From Carthagonibacter sp032251515 (GTDB lineage: Bacteria > Gemmatimonadota > Gemmatimonadetes > Palauibacterales > Palauibacteraceae): a stretch of 64,000 nucleotides of DNA. Below, piece after piece: positions 32,901-40,840 of this stretch. Below the pieces are notes generated by a model. That model had not been told where the DNA came from. It saw only the letters and a program-made list of their open reading frames with translations, and searched no databases. How positions within the stretch are numbered: position 1 is the stretch's first letter; the number at the start of each line of letters is the position of its first letter. The DNA is taken from the NCBI GenBank assembly GCA_032251515.1, contig JAVVDU010000011.1, forward strand, positions 1-64,000. Direction: 5' to 3'. The translations under genes and the position numbers were made by a program.

Positions 32901-34019
32901 TCACCCTGCCCGCCGCCCGGTGGCCTGATCGAACAGGTGGAGTCCGTCCGCGCGCACTTGCACGTCCACCCAGGCGCCCTCGGCGGGCGCCCGCTCCGGG
33001 GGGACGATCGCCCGGACCTCCGGCCCGTCCGTGCTGCCCGCGGCGGACAGGCGGACGTGGACCAGGGTGGCCGCGCCGAGCGGCTCGACCACGTCCACGC
33101 GGCCCCGGGCGTCCGCCTCTGGCGCGCCGTCGCGGGTCTCCGGGGAGGGCGACAGCTCCACGTCGTGCGGCCGCACGCCCAGCGTGAACGGGCCCGCTCC
33201 CGCCCGTTCGGCGAGCCCGGGAGGCAGGGCGCGGTCGAGCGCGTCCCCGGCGAGCCGCGGGCCGCCATCGCCGCGGCGCAGCTCCACCTCGAAGAAGTTC
33301 ATCGACGGCGACCCGACGAACCCCGCGACGAAGCGGTTGGCCGGCCGGCGGTACACGTCCAGCGGCGCGCCGTACTGCTGCAGGATCCCGTCGTTCAGCA
33401 CGGCGACGCGGTCGCCGAGCGTCATCGCCTCTTCCTGGTCGTGCGTCACGTAGACCATCGTGGCGCCGAGACGCCGGTGCATGCGCCGCAGCTCCGCCCG
33501 CGTCTGCACGCGCAGCCGGGCGTCCAGGTTCGACAGGGGCTCGTCGAACAGGAACGCCTGCGGCTCCCGCACGATCGCCCGCCCCAGGGCCACACGCTGG
33601 CGCTGTCCGCCGGACAGCTGGCCCGGCTTGCGGTCGAGGAACTCCTCGAGGCCCAGCGCGGCCGCGACGCGCTCCACCCGCTCCCGGATCTGCGCCGCGT
33701 CGTGGCGCCGCATGCGCAGGCCGAACCCCATGTTGTCGCGGATCGTCATGTGCGGGTACAGGGCGTAGCTCTGGAACACCATGGCGATGTCGCGGTCCTG
33801 CGCCGGGACCTCCGTGCAGTCCCGGTCGCCGATCCACACCCGGCCCTCCGTGGGCGTCTCGAGCCCCGCCACGATCCGCAGCGCCGTGCTCTTGCCGCAC
33901 CCCGAGGGTCCGACGAGCACCACGAACTCGCCGTCCTCGATGGACAGGTCGAGCCCCCGCGCCGCCACGTGGCCGTTCGGGTAGGTCTTGTGGACGTCCT
34001 CGAGTCTCACCGATGCCAT
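32901..34019 (-). CDS. Sugar ABC transporter ATP-binding protein (MalK/UgpC-like)
   Basis: A 372-aa ATPase for a carbohydrate importer. Walker A is GPSGCGKST near residue 37, the Q-loop is in FQSYALYPHMTI, the signature is LSGGQRQRVALGRA, Walker B is FLFDEPLSNLDARLR, and the H-loop YVTHDQEEAMTLGD. The C-terminal 130 residues form the TOBE/OB regulatory domain of the MalK type (GVRPHDVELS). One ATPase homodimer drives the two permeases encoded just upstream. ATG 34019-34017 follows GGAGCGAGG. The gap to the permease gene is 61 bases. It is the last gene of the four-gene operon. Confidence 0.93.
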   Translation of the reverse strand: MASVRLEDVHKTYPNGHVAARGLDLSIEDGEFVVLVGPSGCGKSTALRIVAGLETPTEGRVWIGDRDCTEVPAQDRDIAMVFQSYALYPHMTIRDNMGFGLRMRRHDAAQIRERVERVAAALGLEEFLDRKPGQLSGGQRQRVALGRAIVREPQAFLFDEPLSNLDARLRVQTRAELRRMHRRLGATMVYVTHDQEEAMTLGDRVAVLNDGILQQYGAPLDVYRRPANRFVAGFVGSPSMNFFEVELRRGDGGPRLAGDALDRALPPGLAERAGAGPFTLGVRPHDVELSPSPETRDGAPEADARGRVDVVEPLGAATLVHVRLSAAGSTDGPEVRAIVPPERAPAEGAWVDVQVRADGLHLFDQATGRRAG

Positions 34020-34080
34020 CGCGCGCCTCGCTCCGTGGTCCGCGTCATGCCGGTCCCGTGCCCGCCGGGCGCCCGCGCCC

Positions 34081-34902
34081 TCATCCCTTCACGGCCCCCG
34101 CCGTGAGGCCCTGCACGATGCGCCGCTGGAAGGCCAGGACCAGCGCCGCCACGGGAGCCGTCGCCACGACGGCCGCGGCGAGGATCTGGCCCCACGGCAC
34201 CTGGTACTGGCCCCGGAACAGGGCGATCGCCACGGGCACGGTCTGCCGCTCCGGCCCCAGCGTGAACGAGAGCGCGAACAGGAACTCGTTCCAGCTGTAG
34301 ACGAACGTCAGGATTCCCGTGGTCGCCAGGCCCGGCAGGGCGAGCGGCAGGATCACCTCGCGGAACGCCTGCATGCGCGAGGCGCCGTCCACCATCGCCG
34401 CCTCCTCCAACTCGGCCGGGAGCTGGCGGAAGAAGCCGACCAGCAGCCACACCGTGAGCGGCATGGCGAAGGTCATGTAGGGGAGGATCAGCCCCGGGTA
34501 GGTGTTGATCAGCCCGATCGCCCGCAGCAGCAGGTAGAGCGGCGACACGATCGAGATCTGCGGGAACATCGTCACGGCCAGGATGAACCCGAGCACGAGC
34601 CCCCGGAACCGGAAGCGGAGCCGCGCCAGGGCGTAGGCGCACAGCGAGCCGACCGTCACGCAGAACAGGGTGGTCGTGCCCGCCACGACGAGCGAGTTGC
34701 GGATCGGCACCCAGAAGTTCCGCTCGTCGAACAGGGCCCGGTAGTGGTCGAGCACCAGCTCGCCGGGCAGCAGGGACGGGCTCTCGAACAGCCGCGCTTC
34801 CGGGGTGAGCGACGAGACCACGGCCCAGTAGAACGGGAACGCCGTGGCGAGCACCAGCGCCGCCACCACCGCCACCGGGAGCCAGCGGGCGGCGCGGTTC
34901 AC
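34081..34902 (-). CDS. Sugar ABC transporter permease (MalG/UgpE-like)
   Basis: A 273-aa inner-membrane permease with six hydrophobic segments. The EAA loop that contacts the ATPase reads EEAAMVDGASRMQAFREVILPLALPG (near residue 180). The N-terminus WLPVAVVAALVLATAFPFYWAVVSSLTP is typical of the second permease of CUT1 importers. GTG 34902-34900 overlaps the stop of the first permease (GTGA) and has GGGAGG upstream. The protein ends QRRIVQGLTAGAVKG, the normal family C-terminus, so it is intact. Confidence 0.92.
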   Translation of the reverse strand: MNRAARWLPVAVVAALVLATAFPFYWAVVSSLTPEARLFESPSLLPGELVLDHYRALFDERNFWVPIRNSLVVAGTTTLFCVTVGSLCAYALARLRFRFRGLVLGFILAVTMFPQISIVSPLYLLLRAIGLINTYPGLILPYMTFAMPLTVWLLVGFFRQLPAELEEAAMVDGASRMQAFREVILPLALPGLATTGILTFVYSWNEFLFALSFTLGPERQTVPVAIALFRGQYQVPWGQILAAAVVATAPVAALVLAFQRRIVQGLTAGAVKG

Positions 34903-35843
34903 TCGCCGCCTCCCAGCAGGTCCGCCCCCAGGAAGCGGATGTAGAGCAGAGCGAGGCCGAAGGTGACCAGGAAGACGAGCACCGAGAGCGCCGATCCGTA
35001 CCCGAAGCGCAGGTTCTGGAGCAGCGAGTTGAACGTGTACAGGGCGATCGGCTCGGTGCTCGTGCCCGGACCGCCGCCCGTGAGCACGTAGATCAGGTCG
35101 AACACGCGGAACGCGTCCAGGGTGCGGAAGATGAGCGCCACGAGGATCGCCGGCTTGAGGAGCGGCAGGGTGACGTGGCGGAACTGTCGCCACGCGGAGG
35201 CCCCGTCGATGCGGGCCGCCTCGTAGAGCGACGCATCGATGTTCTGCAGGCCCGCCAGCAGGAGCAGCGCCACGAACGGCGTCATCTTCCACACGTCCGA
35301 CAAAATTACGGGCACCCACGCGGCGCCCGCCTCCACGAACCACACGAACGGCCGGTCCATGAATCCCGCGCCCATGGCCACCGCGTTCACGATGCCGGCC
35401 TCGGCGTCGAACATGAAGCGCCACAGCAGGGCGGCGACCACGGTCGGGATGGCCCACGGGATCAGCACCGCGGCGCGCACGAGGCCGCGCCCCCGGTAGG
35501 CCCGGTTCAGCGCCAGGGCGAGCACGAGGCCGAGCCCCAGCTCCAGGGCCACCGTGGCCACCGTGAACAGGAGCGTGTGCCCCATCGCCTGCAGGAAGCG
35601 CGGGTCGCCGAGCGCCTCGGCGTAGTTGCCGAGCCCCACGAACGGCCGGCCGAGCCACGGCATGCGCAGGTCGTGCAGGTGGAGCGACTCCCACACCGTC
35701 CAGGCGAGAGGGAACAGCGCCACGAGCAGGACGGTGGCGAGCGCCGGGAGGACGAGCCCCCAGGCGAGCCGCGCCTCCCGCGCCTCGATCGCGCCGCCCC
35801 GTGGCGGCGCCGTTCCCGCCGCCGGCCCGGGCCTATCCGCCAT
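34899..35843 (-). CDS. Sugar ABC transporter permease (MalF/UgpA-like)
   Basis: A 314-aa permease with six hydrophobic segments, starting after a cytoplasmic N-terminus of about 25 residues. The EAA loop is YEAARIDGASAWRQFRHVTLPLLKP; the stretch IYVLTGGGPGTSTEPIALYTF is shared by CUT1 importers for trehalose, maltose or glucosides. ATG 35843-35841 follows GGGGAGGG and lies inside the end of the binding-protein gene (11-base overlap). An upstream ATG in the same frame has no support. Works as a heterodimer with the next permease. Confidence 0.92.
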   Translation of the reverse strand: MADRPGPAAGTAPPRGGAIEAREARLAWGLVLPALATVLLVALFPLAWTVWESLHLHDLRMPWLGRPFVGLGNYAEALGDPRFLQAMGHTLLFTVATVALELGLGLVLALALNRAYRGRGLVRAAVLIPWAIPTVVAALLWRFMFDAEAGIVNAVAMGAGFMDRPFVWFVEAGAAWVPVILSDVWKMTPFVALLLLAGLQNIDASLYEAARIDGASAWRQFRHVTLPLLKPAILVALIFRTLDAFRVFDLIYVLTGGGPGTSTEPIALYTFNSLLQNLRFGYGSALSVLVFLVTFGLALLYIRFLGADLLGGGE

Positions 35844-37236
35844 CCGGTCCCTCCCCGTCCGGGGCCAGCCCGACCTTGCGCAGGAAGGCCCGCATCTCCC
35901 GCGCCGCATCCGCGAGCGCGTCGGCCGGCTCCGCCTGGCCGGTGAGGGCGCGGTGCAGGCGGATCTGCAGGATCTCGGACAGCTGCGTGTAGACCGGCGA
36001 CACGGGCCGGGGCCGGGCCCGCGCGATGATCTCCCGCACCGGCGCGGGGTCCACGCCCAGCGCCTCCGCCAGCTCCGGCTCGCCGTACAGGACCTCGCGC
36101 GTCGGGTACTGGCCCACCAGGGCGGCCCGCTCGAGCATCTGCTCCGGGCGGGTCAGGTACTCGAGCACCGCCCAGGCCGCCTCGGGGTGCTCGGTGCGGG
36201 CGTTGATCGCGAGCTGGCTGCCGCCCAGCGCCGCGGTGGGCTCGCCGCCCGGCGCCGCGGGCATGGGGGCGATGGCGAAGTGGCCACGCACGCGGGAGTC
36301 CGGGTCGGTCGCGAGCAGCGACACGGCGTACGGCCAGTTCCGCATCAGGAGCGCCTGCCCGTTCTGGAAGGCGAAGCGGGCCTCCTCCTCGTGCCAGGTG
36401 AGCGTGGTGCGCGGCGACACCCGGGGCCCCGCGCCCCCGGCCACCGCGTCCCGCATCCAGGTGAGGGCGCGGATCGCCGGCTCCTCGTCGACCGCCACCC
36501 GGCCGCGTTCGTCGAGGATCCGGCCCCCGAACCCGCCCGCGATCTCCTGGAACACCGTGACGAGGCCCTCGTAGCGGGCGCCCTGCCACACGAAGCCGTA
36601 GCGCGGGACGGGGCCGCCGGCCGTGTCCGGCGGAGCGGTCGCCCCGACGTGGCGCGCCACGGCGCGCTCGACCTCGGCGAAGCTGCGGGGGGCGGCGTCG
36701 AGGAGGTCGGTCCGCCAGTAGAGCATTCCCACGTCCACGAACCACGGGAGGGCGAACAGGGTGCCGTCCCAGCGGTTCGCCGCGATCGTGGCGGGGAAGA
36801 AGGCGGCCGTGTCCGGCGCGAAGCGGTCGAGCGGCAGGATCCAGCCGGCGGCCGCGAACTCCGGCGTCCACACGACGTCGAGCTGCAGGATGTCGGGCGT
36901 CGAGGCCCCGGCGTTCAGCCACTGGACGTAGAGCTGGTGCCGCTGGTCGGCCGCGTCCGGGGTGGGCCGGGAGATGACGCGGATGTCCGGGCGCGCCTCC
37001 ATGAACCGCTCGAGCTGCCGGCGCAGCACGACGGCCTCCGCCCCCACGGCGCTGCCGGGGAAGGTGACGACCGCGGGCCCGCCCGGGGCCTCGGCACGGC
37101 AGCCGGCGAGCGCGACCGCGGCGACGCAGAGGGCCGAGACGGCGGCAGCCGAGACGGCGGCGGCGGGCGCGGCGGGACGGCCCCGCGGGTGGCGGGGCGG
37201 GACAGGGGAGGGGCCGGCGGATCGTCGTCCGGGCAT
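35833..37236 (-). CDS. Sugar ABC transporter substrate-binding lipoprotein
   Basis: A 467-aa extracytoplasmic binding protein of the ABC sugar (family 1) type. It starts with about 40 Arg/Pro/Ala residues, then the hydrophobic core and a lipobox with Cys in VALAGC near residue 50, so it is lipid-anchored. PDIRVISRPTPDAADQRHQLY, PDILQLDVVWTPEFAAAGWI and ALPWFVDVGMLYWRTDLL are typical blocks of trehalose/maltose binders. ATG 37236-37234 follows GGAAGAGG; an open frame upstream lacks a site. It is the first gene of the importer operon. A promoter and a 19-base palindrome lie just before it. Confidence 0.9.
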   Translation of the reverse strand: MPGRRSAGPSPVPPRHPRGRPAAPAAAVSAAAVSALCVAAVALAGCRAEAPGGPAVVTFPGSAVGAEAVVLRRQLERFMEARPDIRVISRPTPDAADQRHQLYVQWLNAGASTPDILQLDVVWTPEFAAAGWILPLDRFAPDTAAFFPATIAANRWDGTLFALPWFVDVGMLYWRTDLLDAAPRSFAEVERAVARHVGATAPPDTAGGPVPRYGFVWQGARYEGLVTVFQEIAGGFGGRILDERGRVAVDEEPAIRALTWMRDAVAGGAGPRVSPRTTLTWHEEEARFAFQNGQALLMRNWPYAVSLLATDPDSRVRGHFAIAPMPAAPGGEPTAALGGSQLAINARTEHPEAAWAVLEYLTRPEQMLERAALVGQYPTREVLYGEPELAEALGVDPAPVREIIARARPRPVSPVYTQLSEILQIRLHRALTGQAEPADALADAAREMRAFLRKVGLAPDGEGPDGG

Positions 37237-37258
37237 GCACCTCTTCCGTCGTCGGGTG

Positions 37259-37277
37259 GTCGGTCCGATCGACCGAC
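37259..37277. promoter_or_regulatory. Operator-like palindrome before the sugar ABC operon
   Basis: Perfect 7-base arms GTCGGTC and GACCGAC flank CGATC. It overlaps the end of the candidate -10 (37276-37281, minus strand) and the expected transcription start, a standard position for a repressor. A related core, ACCGATCGA, occurs upstream of the ROK kinase gene (about 27214), but it is not a full palindrome there. Confidence 0.5.
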
Positions 37278-37304
37278 GGTAACACGGGGCCGGCGATCCC
37301 GCGA
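37276..37304 (-). promoter_or_regulatory. Candidate promoter of the sugar ABC operon
   Basis: On the minus strand TCGCGG (37304-37299), a 17-base spacer and TACCGT (37281-37276). The -35 is weak, the -10 equals that of the TonB receptor promoter. The leader is about 35 bases and contains GGAAGAGG. Confidence 0.35.
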
Positions 37305-37412
37305 GCGCCGCTGGCACCGGGAGCGCGGTCCGGGTTATCCTCGTCACAGGTGCCCGCGGGGCCGCGCACGGGTCCCGCTCTCCCGTAACGGATCACGCGC
37401 GGACCGGTTTCC

Positions 37413-39548
37413 ATGGACACGAAGCGACCCACGGTGCCCGCGGCCGAGGAGATCCTCGGCGGCTACTTTCCCGTCCTCGACCACGGCTTCGTGGCCCTCG
37501 TCGACTACATGGGCTCCGACGAGGACATCGAGCGCGCGGCGCGGGTGAGCTACGGGTTCGGCACACGCTCCAGCAGGGCCACGCGGGGCCTGGTCCGCTA
37601 CCTGCGGCGGCACCGGCACACGACGCCGAGCGAGATGGTGGAGCTGAAGTTCCACTGCGCGATGCCCATCTTCGTGGCGCGGCAGTGGGTGCGGCATCGC
37701 ACGGCGTGCCTGGCCGGCGACACGGAAGTGCATTTCGACCTTCCCGGCGGCATCCGCAGGCGCGGTAACCAACTCCATAAGCTCACGCTGCGCGAGATCT
37801 GGAATCGCTTCCAGCCCACCCGGAACCGGACGCGGCCGGACAAGCAGAGGAATCCCTACTTCCGGCGTGACCGGGTGCGCGCCATGCGGTTGCGGCAGAT
37901 CGACGAGACAACGGGACGGCTTCGGCACACCCGCGTCGTCGACATTCATCGCAACGGGCCGAAGCCCGTCTTCCGCATGGTTCTCGCGGACGGCAAGTCG
38001 ATCAAGGCGACGGCCGACCATCGGTTCCTCTTCGCCGAGGGCTGGAGCACGCTGCGTGAACGTACCGGGCTCGTGGAGCGATCCGGCAAGGCGGTCTGGA
38101 CGGCCGGCGACCATTTCCTGCACGTGAACGGTTGCGTGTGCGAGGTCCCGGCGCTTTACCGCGACCGCGACTGGCTGGACCACGAGTACAACGTGCGGCG
38201 CCGCTCTCTGGGGGACATCGCCGAGGAGTGCGGCTGCACAACCCACACCATCCGTAAGTGGCTCAGGCGCTTCGGTCTGCAGGACAGGGACGGCCGTGGA
38301 AACTTCGAGGCCGGCCACGTCCCGTGGAACAAGGGACGCACATATCGTACGGGTCCGCGCACGATCACCCCGGAGCATCTCGAAGCAATCCGGAGCGCCC
38401 GCTCCGGAGCGGCGTCGAACTTCTGGAAGGGTGGAGTCTCGGCGGATCGGGACTCCATCGGACGGTGGACGACGCAGGCCGCCGCACGCGTTCACGCTCG
38501 CAACGGCTGGACCTGCCAACTGTGTCACGACCGGGCCGGCGAGCTTCATTGCCACCACATCGTGCCTGTCTGGGCCGACCCGGACCTCGCGCGCAGCGAG
38601 TCGAATCTGACAACGCTGTGCGCGGGCTGCCACAGGTCCGTTCACGGCCGCGAGCTCGAGTTCGTGCATCTGCTCGGTGGTCCCCCGGTTCGCAAGGAGT
38701 GGAACCCCGTGCCCCCGCCCCGACGGGCGTGGAACCGGCTCGAGACTTCCCGTCTGGTGAGAATCGAGCGATTCGAGTACGTCGGCGTGGAAGAGACGTT
38801 CGATCTCGAAGTAGAGGGGCCGTTCCACAACTTCGTCGCCAACGGGATCGTTACTCACAATTCGGTAAACGAATACAGCGGCCGCTACAGCCTCATGCCG
38901 CTGCTGTTCTATCGTCCCGCGTACGAGCAGTTCGCCCTGCAGACCGGGGCGAACCGGCAGGGCCGGGAAGCGAACGCCGCCGACCGCGAGACGTACGAGA
39001 AGGCCATCCGCTGGTGGGAGGAGGTGCGGGAGGCGGCGGGCGGCGCGTACTCCTGGCTCGTGGAGCGCGACGTGGCCCGCGAGCTCGCCCGCATCGACCT
39101 GCCGCTCTCGACCTACACGCAGTGGTACTGGAAGGTGGACCTGCACAACCTGATGCACTTCCTGTCGCTGCGGACCGACCCGCACGCCCAGTGGGAGATC
39201 CGGGCCTTCGCCGAGGTGATGGCCGGCATGATGAAGCGGGTCGCCCCCCTCAGCTACGAGGCGTGGCTGGACTACGAGGTCACGGGCGCCCCGTTCGGCG
39301 GGGCCGAGCTGGCCGCCCTGCGGCGGCTCGTGTCCGTGGAGGGCGAGGTCCTGCGGGCCCGCGACGGCGAGTCGCTGACGCCGGACGACCTCGCCGGCCT
39401 CGGCCTGTCTGGCCGGGAGATCCGGGAGCTGGCCGGGAAGCTGCGGCCCGCCCCGCGCCCCGACTACGAGCTGGACCTGTCGCGCATGCGCCCGGCGTCC
39501 GAGTTCGAGGCCCGTATGCGAGCGGCCGTGCCGGAAGGCTTCGAGTAG
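37413..39548 (+). CDS. thyX: FAD-dependent thymidylate synthase ThyX containing an intein
   Basis: The precursor is 711 aa. Residues 1-98 and 484-711 join to a ThyX of 326 aa, which makes dTMP from dUMP with FAD and methylene-tetrahydrofolate. The N-part shows ARVSYGFGTRSSRATRGL, HTTPSEMVELKFHCAMPIFVARQW and RHRTA. The C-part starts SVNEYSGRYS. Together these give the RHRx7S signature RHRTASVNEYS, split by the intein at A|S. The C-part continues with LHNLMHFLSLR. ThyX is usually 220-260 aa; here about 80 extra C-terminal residues, charged and predicted helical, follow the core. ATG 37413 has no Shine-Dalgarno sequence. Without splicing the enzyme cannot work, since its FAD/dUMP site is interrupted. 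Confidence 0.95.
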   Translation: MDTKRPTVPAAEEILGGYFPVLDHGFVALVDYMGSDEDIERAARVSYGFGTRSSRATRGLVRYLRRHRHTTPSEMVELKFHCAMPIFVARQWVRHRTACLAGDTEVHFDLPGGIRRRGNQLHKLTLREIWNRFQPTRNRTRPDKQRNPYFRRDRVRAMRLRQIDETTGRLRHTRVVDIHRNGPKPVFRMVLADGKSIKATADHRFLFAEGWSTLRERTGLVERSGKAVWTAGDHFLHVNGCVCEVPALYRDRDWLDHEYNVRRRSLGDIAEECGCTTHTIRKWLRRFGLQDRDGRGNFEAGHVPWNKGRTYRTGPRTITPEHLEAIRSARSGAASNFWKGGVSADRDSIGRWTTQAAARVHARNGWTCQLCHDRAGELHCHHIVPVWADPDLARSESNLTTLCAGCHRSVHGRELEFVHLLGGPPVRKEWNPVPPPRRAWNRLETSRLVRIERFEYVGVEETFDLEVEGPFHNFVANGIVTHNSVNEYSGRYSLMPLLFYRPAYEQFALQTGANRQGREANAADRETYEKAIRWWEEVREAAGGAYSWLVERDVARELARIDLPLSTYTQWYWKVDLHNLMHFLSLRTDPHAQWEIRAFAEVMAGMMKRVAPLSYEAWLDYEVTGAPFGGAELAALRRLVSVEGEVLRARDGESLTPDDLAGLGLSGREIRELAGKLRPAPRPDYELDLSRMRPASEFEARMRAAVPEGFE
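37707..38861 (+). mobile_element. ThyX intein with HNH homing endonuclease
   Basis: In-frame protein intron of 385 aa, residues 99-483 of the precursor. Block A is CLAGDTEVHFDLPGG with nucleophile Cys1. Block B is KATADHRFLF with the TxxH His. Block F is ETFDLEVEGPFHNFVAN. Block G is GIVTHN, penultimate His and terminal Asn, followed by Ser+1 of the extein. The middle holds, in order, a helix-turn-helix-like segment (LGDIAEECGCTTHTIRKWL), a NUMOD3-like stretch (GHVPWNKGRT, SARSGAASNFWKGGV) and an HNH nuclease. The nuclease shows CQLC, CHHIVPVW, NLTTLCAGCH at about 38514-38640. All splicing residues are present, so it should be a class 1, splicing-competent and possibly still homing intein. 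Its DNA is less GC-rich than the flanks. Confidence 0.93.
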
Positions 39549-39703
39549 GGGCCGGATCGGGCGGCGGCACTTTTCGGGCCGGGCGCTCGTACTACCCCGT
39601 GACTCGTCGGTCGCCCGGCCGGGACCGGGCACGAGGGCCGGCGGGTGCTGGGGGCGGACCGTTCCGCGGGGCGACGGGCCGCCGGCGACGCGGGAGGAGT
39701 CCG

Positions 39704-40840
39704 ATGCGCAGAGTCAGGTGGACGGCAGCACCCGGGAGCAGTGTGGCGACGGGGAGCCATGCGGGATGCCTGGCGGCGATGGCCCTGGCCGTCGCCGCGC
39801 TGGCGGCACCTTCCCCCAGCGGGGCGCAGGAGCCGGCCGCGGCAGACCGGGGCGCCGACAGCGCCGCCGCGCCCGCGCGGTCGCAGGACGATGCGTTCGC
39901 CCGCCTCGCCGCCGAGGCGGGACGCGTCGAGTCCGGCGCCTTTCCCTTCGACTTCCAGCACCTCTGCTTCTATCCCGGCACTCCGGACAGCGTGGAGATG
40001 GTGACCGCGGCGAGCGTGCACGCCGGCCGGGTGCGCGGGGTGTTCGATGGCGGATGGAAGTACGAGCTGGCCCTGCGGATCGAGCTGTCGCGCGACGGCG
40101 TGCCCGTGGCGTCCGGCGAGTCGCGCGTCCGCCACGTGCTGAACCGGCTCATCCCCCCTTCCACCACCGACGGCTTCCCCCTGCAGGCCAGCGTCGTGGT
40201 GCCGCCCGGCGAGTACGACTACCGCATCGAGGTGCGCGACCTGAACTGGAACGAGGGCCGCTCGGTGAACGTGCGCGAGGGACACATCACCATTCCCTCC
40301 TTCGAGGTCGGCGAGGCGCCCCTCGTGAGCTCGGTCGCCGTGGCGGCCGACTCCGGCGGGTCGTGGACGCCCGCGCCGGGCGTGAACCTGAAGCTCAACG
40401 CGGCGCGGATGGTTCAGACCGATGCGCGCCCCTACGTCTACTTCGAGACGTACGGACTCACGCCGGGCGCTCCCTACCGCGGCGAGGTCCGCCTCGTCTC
40501 CACGTGGCGACCCGACGGCAGCGGGGAGCGCTTCGAGGGGGTGTGGCAGCCCTTCCAGCTCCAGTACCGGGGCACCGCGCCCGACGAGTCCGGCGAGCCG
40601 GCGCGCTCCGTCCTGCGGCTCGACATGAAGGACACGCGGCCCGGGCCGTACGAGGTGCAGGTGCGCGTGACCGACACGGTCACCGGGAGGCGCAGCGCGG
40701 TGCGGACCGCCGGCATCCGGGTGCGGGAGCCGGAGCAGCGGGGACCGGAGGTCCCGGTCACCGAGGTGGGGCCGGGACGGTCGGACGGAGACGCCCCGGA
40801 CCCCGATGTGGACGACGCGCCACGGGAGGACGGAACATGA
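39704..40840 (+). CDS. Secreted protein sharing a C-terminal domain with the two downstream GWxTD-type genes
   Basis: A 378-aa exported protein: basic start MRRVRW, hydrophobic core around residues 20-45 and cleavage after SPSGA. The mature part begins with FPFDFQHLCFYPGTPDSVEM and contains two beta-rich halves. The second opens with VSSVAVAADSGGSW and has YVYFETYGLTPG. Close matches recur at the C-termini of the next two proteins (SDVAVAPDSGGTW, YFETYGITPG; SDIAVSPDSGGTW, FLEAYNLTPG). It lacks the central GWxTD-type domain. ATG 39704 follows GGGAGGAG, and the stop overlaps the next ATG. Function unknown; probably periplasmic or surface-exposed. Confidence 0.75.
   Translation: MRRVRWTAAPGSSVATGSHAGCLAAMALAVAALAAPSPSGAQEPAAADRGADSAAAPARSQDDAFARLAAEAGRVESGAFPFDFQHLCFYPGTPDSVEMVTAASVHAGRVRGVFDGGWKYELALRIELSRDGVPVASGESRVRHVLNRLIPPSTTDGFPLQASVVVPPGEYDYRIEVRDLNWNEGRSVNVREGHITIPSFEVGEAPLVSSVAVAADSGGSWTPAPGVNLKLNAARMVQTDARPYVYFETYGLTPGAPYRGEVRLVSTWRPDGSGERFEGVWQPFQLQYRGTAPDESGEPARSVLRLDMKDTRPGPYEVQVRVTDTVTGRRSAVRTAGIRVREPEQRGPEVPVTEVGPGRSDGDAPDPDVDDAPREDGT

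Noticed and set aside
37336..37341. TATCCT near a TGGCAC as promoter of thyX
   Set aside because: The hexamers are weak and about 70 bases from the start codon; I could not separate it from chance in this GC-rich region.
37334..37342. GTTATCCTC as a DnaA box
   Set aside because: It matches only TTATCC of TTATCCACA, is single, and lies 15 kb from recF.
37740..38860. Possibility that the thyX insert is a frameshifted pseudogene or a group I intron
   Set aside because: The frame is continuous through 711 codons, the insert has all protein-splicing blocks, and it starts and ends at exact intein junction residues. No RNA-intron core was needed to explain it.
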